Part shown: piece by piece, positions 6,106 through 8,336 of the stretch | How the letters are laid out: each line of letters starts with the position of its first letter | How positions within the stretch are numbered: position 1 is the first letter of the stretch | Assembly (NCBI GenBank): GCA_027858275.1 | Contig: JAQIDA010000017.1 | Span: 1-8,336, forward strand | Source: Candidatus Kapaibacterium sp. | GTDB taxonomy: Bacteria; Bacteroidota; Ignavibacteria; Kapaibacteriales; UBA2268 | DNA length: 8,336 nt | Reading direction: 5' to 3' | The notes under the pieces: model-generated | Database searches by the model: none | The model's input: the letters and a program-made list of their open reading frames with translations, nothing else | What the model was told of the DNA's origin: nothing | Program-made: the position numbers and the translations under genes

Positions 6106-7335
6106 TTATTTGAATTTCTTCAATAAATCGTTAACTATTGATTTGTGAACTGTGTAGTTCATAATTTTCAGTTTGATATAATCTTCGTGATAGAAATAAT
6201 ATCCGCTGTTTTTACCGTTTCTGGCTCCGCTGCCTGAATCTTTGATCAGAAACCATGTGTCTCCGTCTTTTTCAGTATATCCGACCAAGTGGATGCCGTG
6301 GTCGTCAGTTGTAGTTTTATTACTGAAACGGAACTGACGCGCGTTTTCATCGATATAGTCGGACGGTATATCGAAAGTCGGAATAACAGCCGCGTCGGAG
6401 TGAGAGAAATATCCCGCTTCGGAAACGTCGCCGCCGATCACCAAAGTCTGTCCGGCTTTGACCGCTTTTTTAATTACGCTCATATAGGTATCAAGATCGA
6501 CATTGTAATATTTGTCAAAATGCCACCAGTTGTCCGGCACTTCATATTCAGCAGTTTGCATATACGGTTTTTCCAAAAGTGACATTATATCCACATAATC
6601 ATCAGCTTTGATTTTTGTGACATTTTTGTAGAACTCTTTCGGAGTCATATTTTTGCCTTTGAACGTGATAGTTTCAGGCGGAGTTCCGATATAGTTATTG
6701 AGAATAGATTTGATTGTTGCCAATCCTGTCTCAACATTCCAATCATTACTTTTTTTCAGATGGTTGAGGAAATTAGTCATTTCTTTGACCATTTTGCCGT
6801 GAGCGTGAAATTCTCTGCCGTTGATTAAGCCTGTATAGTCAGCCAACGGGACGCAACCGTATTGTTCCCATATTCTGATAACGGCGTTCGCCTGCGAGCC
6901 TTCGGAGAAATGTGAGTTGCCGCGTTCTTCAATGAAGCGGCGAGCTTTATCTACATATTCCCAATAGACTGTGAACAGTTCGGAAATTTTAATCTTCTCT
7001 TTGCTGAGTCTATAAATTTCTGATTCCAGATAAGACGTGCCGCAAAAACACCAGCAAGTTCCCGTCCAGCCTTGTGTGACCGGCGCATTGTGCCAAGCTG
7101 TTGTAAACTCGTCTGTAGATTTGGGCAAATCCCAATCGTCAAAATCAATCTTGTATGATAATTTTTTATCTTTATCTTTTTTATCAAATTTTTCTGTAGA
7201 TTCTTTGATTTTTTCCCAGAAAGGATTTTTATAGTCGATCATTTTACCTTTGTCTTTGGCGGGGCGGTCGGCTGAGACTGTTCCGACAGCAAGGATAAAG
7301 CACACAAGAACCATTAGAGTAAAAGTTCTTTTCAT
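6106..7335 (-). CDS. Secreted C1 cysteine peptidase, bleomycin hydrolase/aminopeptidase C-like
   Basis: This is a papain-superfamily peptidase with an export signal, MKRTFTLMVLVCFILAVGTVSA (1-22), and likely signal peptidase I cleavage before DRPAKD; it probably acts in the periplasm or outside the cell. Counting from the ATG at 7335 (409 residues), the oxyanion Gln is Q88 in TQGWTGTCWCF and the nucleophile is C94. The His is probably H346 in DDHGIH. The third residue is D366 in LIKDSGSG, where papain-like enzymes usually have Asn. The roughly 250 residues between Cys and His fit the bleomycin hydrolase (C1B) type rather than papain. No long N-terminal inhibitory propeptide is evident, only a Lys-rich stretch after the signal. 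The upstream ATG at 7350 is unlikely because it overlaps the ribosome binding site. Family confident; substrate unknown. Confidence 0.85.
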   Translation of the reverse strand: MKRTFTLMVLVCFILAVGTVSADRPAKDKGKMIDYKNPFWEKIKESTEKFDKKDKDKKLSYKIDFDDWDLPKSTDEFTTAWHNAPVTQGWTGTCWCFCGTSYLESEIYRLSKEKIKISELFTVYWEYVDKARRFIEERGNSHFSEGSQANAVIRIWEQYGCVPLADYTGLINGREFHAHGKMVKEMTNFLNHLKKSNDWNVETGLATIKSILNNYIGTPPETITFKGKNMTPKEFYKNVTKIKADDYVDIMSLLEKPYMQTAEYEVPDNWWHFDKYYNVDLDTYMSVIKKAVKAGQTLVIGGDVSEAGYFSHSDAAVIPTFDIPSDYIDENARQFRFSNKTTTDDHGIHLVGYTEKDGDTWFLIKDSGSGARNGKNSGYYFYHEDYIKLKIMNYTVHKSIVNDLLKKFK

Positions 7336-7344
7336 TGTTGTATT

Positions 7345-7348
7345 CTCC
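7345..7348 (-). promoter_or_regulatory. Ribosome binding site that decides the C1 peptidase start
   Basis: On the minus strand, GGAG lies nine bases before the ATG at 7335. The alternative ATG at 7350 overlaps this GGAG (ATGGAG). The shorter start also places Lys-Arg at residues 2-3, as expected of a signal peptide. Confidence 0.7.
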
Positions 7349-7363
7349 ATATATTTACGATAA

Positions 7364-7398
7364 TTGATTAATATTTTTCAAAAAATCAAATTAATCAA
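7364..7398. repeat. Inverted repeat upstream of the C1 peptidase
   Basis: TTGATTAAT (7364-7372) and ATTAATCAA (7390-7398) are perfect 9-bp inverted copies separated by 17 bases. The repeat is 29-63 bases upstream of the start codon on the minus strand. It could be a two-site operator or a hairpin in the 5' leader. It is very AT-rich, so chance is a real alternative. Confidence 0.4.
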
Positions 7399-7460
7399 AA
7401 AAGGGGAGAAATGAAAGACGTAAATCAATTGAATCAAACACTCGGAATAAATAATATATT

Positions 7461-7490
7461 TTTGAGAAAGTCTAAATATCCTTAGATTTG
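7461..7490 (+). promoter_or_regulatory. Candidate Bacteroidota-type promoter of the barrel gene
   Basis: TTTG (7461-7464), then 18 bases, then TAGATTTG (7483-7490) match the TTTG / TAnnTTTG (-33/-7) promoter described for Bacteroidota. A TATAAT hexamer (7492-7497) follows immediately and could serve as a sigma-70 -10 box, but no -35 lies at standard spacing. Transcription would start near 7495-7505, leaving a leader of about 75 bases. Confidence 0.45.
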
Positions 7491-7565
7491 TTATAATGTG
7501 TATAAGCTGAATGCCATGCGATTTAATTGCCGGCATGATCAAAGAATTTGCGACGGAAATGAATC

Positions 7566-7569
7566 GGAG
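7566..7569 (+). promoter_or_regulatory. Ribosome binding site of the barrel gene
   Basis: GGAG lies six bases before the ATG at 7576 and supports this start. The TTG at 7573 would be too close to it. Confidence 0.7.
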
Positions 7570-7575
7570 AAGTTG

Positions 7576-8336
7576 ATGAAGATATATGTCGTTTTGACTT
7601 GTTTGTTGCTGAGTTTTGCCTATGTAGATACTTATGCAGAGGAAGTACAGGATTCCTTGGAATTAAAACCCAAATTTGGTGTTTTTGCTAATTTCAATAT
7701 AAACTTGCATACTGCCGACATTACGGAATTCCCGGGGATACTCACTTGTTGTCCTAAATATACCGGCGGTTTCGGTTTGGGATATACCATCGGCGCATTA
7801 TACGATATGTACTATAGCGAGCGTATCAGATTGCAATTCAGAGCCTCGTATATGTTGACAGACGGATTACTGAGCGATGAAGAAGACGTCAATGTAATTA
7901 TCGACGGAGTCTCTCAAACGGGAAAATTTGAACATTTGTTAGATGCTAAATTATCATCTTTGGGCTTGGAATCACTTATCGCATATAAATTTGATAATGG
8001 CATAACGGCCCTTGCCGGAGCTCGATTCGGATTTATGGCTGTCGGGAATTATGATTATATAGAAGAAATCAGCCAACCTGAAACTCGCGGTACATTTGAG
8101 GAAAACGGTCAACGGACCAGAAATCCTTCAGATGGCGATATTCAGGATCTTGCGGCAATTGAGATTTCTCCAATGATCGGCGTCAGCTATGAGTTGCCCG
8201 CTAATAAGGACCGAACGCTTTTTATTGCTCCGGAGTTATCCTATCTGTACAGAATTAATTCTATAATAAGCGGTAACAGTTGGAATGTTCATACATTCAG
8301 AGCCGGGCTTGCACTCAAATACAGACAGCCTGCACC
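7576..8336 (+). CDS. Outer-membrane beta-barrel protein, N-terminal part (runs off the window)
   Basis: The frame is open without a stop for 253 codons to the right edge, so the 3' end is missing. It begins with a signal peptide, MKIYVVLTCLLLSFAYVDTYA (1-21), with cleavage expected before EEVQDS. The rest has the alternating aromatic/hydrophobic strands and Gly-rich turns of an outer-membrane barrel, for example KPKFGVFANFNINLHT (31-46), GGFGLGYTIGALYDMYY (64-80), IRLQFRASYML (84-94), ITALAGARFGFMAVG (143-157) and FRAGLALKYR (241-250). A CCP motif (58-60) lies in the first long loop. After the last strand the sequence turns to QPAP, which could open a Pro-rich linker, as in OmpA-type proteins that continue with a peptidoglycan-binding domain. 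That continuation is inference. The function may be structural or porin-like. Confidence 0.75.
   Translation, partial: MKIYVVLTCLLLSFAYVDTYAEEVQDSLELKPKFGVFANFNINLHTADITEFPGILTCCPKYTGGFGLGYTIGALYDMYYSERIRLQFRASYMLTDGLLSDEEDVNVIIDGVSQTGKFEHLLDAKLSSLGLESLIAYKFDNGITALAGARFGFMAVGNYDYIEEISQPETRGTFEENGQRTRNPSDGDIQDLAAIEISPMIGVSYELPANKDRTLFIAPELSYLYRINSIISGNSWNVHTFRAGLALKYRQPA

Noticed and set aside
6289..6582. Plus-strand open frame inside the C1 peptidase gene
   Set aside because: It is an antisense shadow with no domain; the minus-strand gene is supported by signal peptide and active-site motifs.
7511..7537. Small inverted repeats (CATGC/GCATG, ATGCC/GGCAT) in the leader of the barrel gene
   Set aside because: Five-base stems with loops of 13 or more bases and no T-tract are too weak for a terminator or riboswitch call.

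Overview
The window looks like ordinary chromosomal DNA of an AT-rich, Gram-negative bacterium. It most resembles the Bacteroidota/Ignavibacteriota/Chlorobiota (FCB) group. Four things point that way: a ferredoxin-dependent 2-oxoacid oxidoreductase of the two-subunit KorAB type; a stand-alone PqqD-fold protein of a type I associate with those lineages; a secreted bleomycin-hydrolase-like C1 peptidase; and an outer-membrane beta-barrel protein whose upstream region carries a TTTG...TAnnTTTG promoter of the Bacteroidota kind. The placement is by family resemblance only, because the window has no rRNA or other phylogenetic marker.

Layout from left to right. Bases 1-489 hold no convincing gene, only hairpins and the terminator of the first operon. 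Bases 490-2323 (minus strand) are a two-gene unit: a PqqD-like protein, then pepD (Xaa-His dipeptidase), overlapping by 8 nt. Bases 2324-2762 are a divergent intergenic region with candidate promoter elements and a 15-bp palindrome. Bases 2763-5658 (plus strand) are korA and korB, four bases apart, and they end at a strong bidirectional terminator (5687-5722). Facing them on the minus strand are a secreted C1 cysteine peptidase (6106-7335) and a small DUF1232 protein (5739-6074), probably one transcript that ends in the same terminator. After a second divergent intergenic region, an outer-membrane beta-barrel gene starts at 7576 and runs off the right edge.

The genes do not form one pathway. 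KorAB links 2-oxoglutarate and succinyl-CoA to ferredoxin, as expected in an anaerobic or microaerophilic TCA cycle run in either direction. PepD releases amino acids from small peptides in the cytoplasm. The C1 peptidase and the barrel protein belong to the cell envelope.

I see no CRISPR array, transposon, tRNA, phage gene or defence system, and no clear sign of a new multi-gene system. The points most worth a second look are the PqqD-like/PepD coupling, the unusual active-site residues of the C1 peptidase, and the palindromes in the two divergent intergenic regions.
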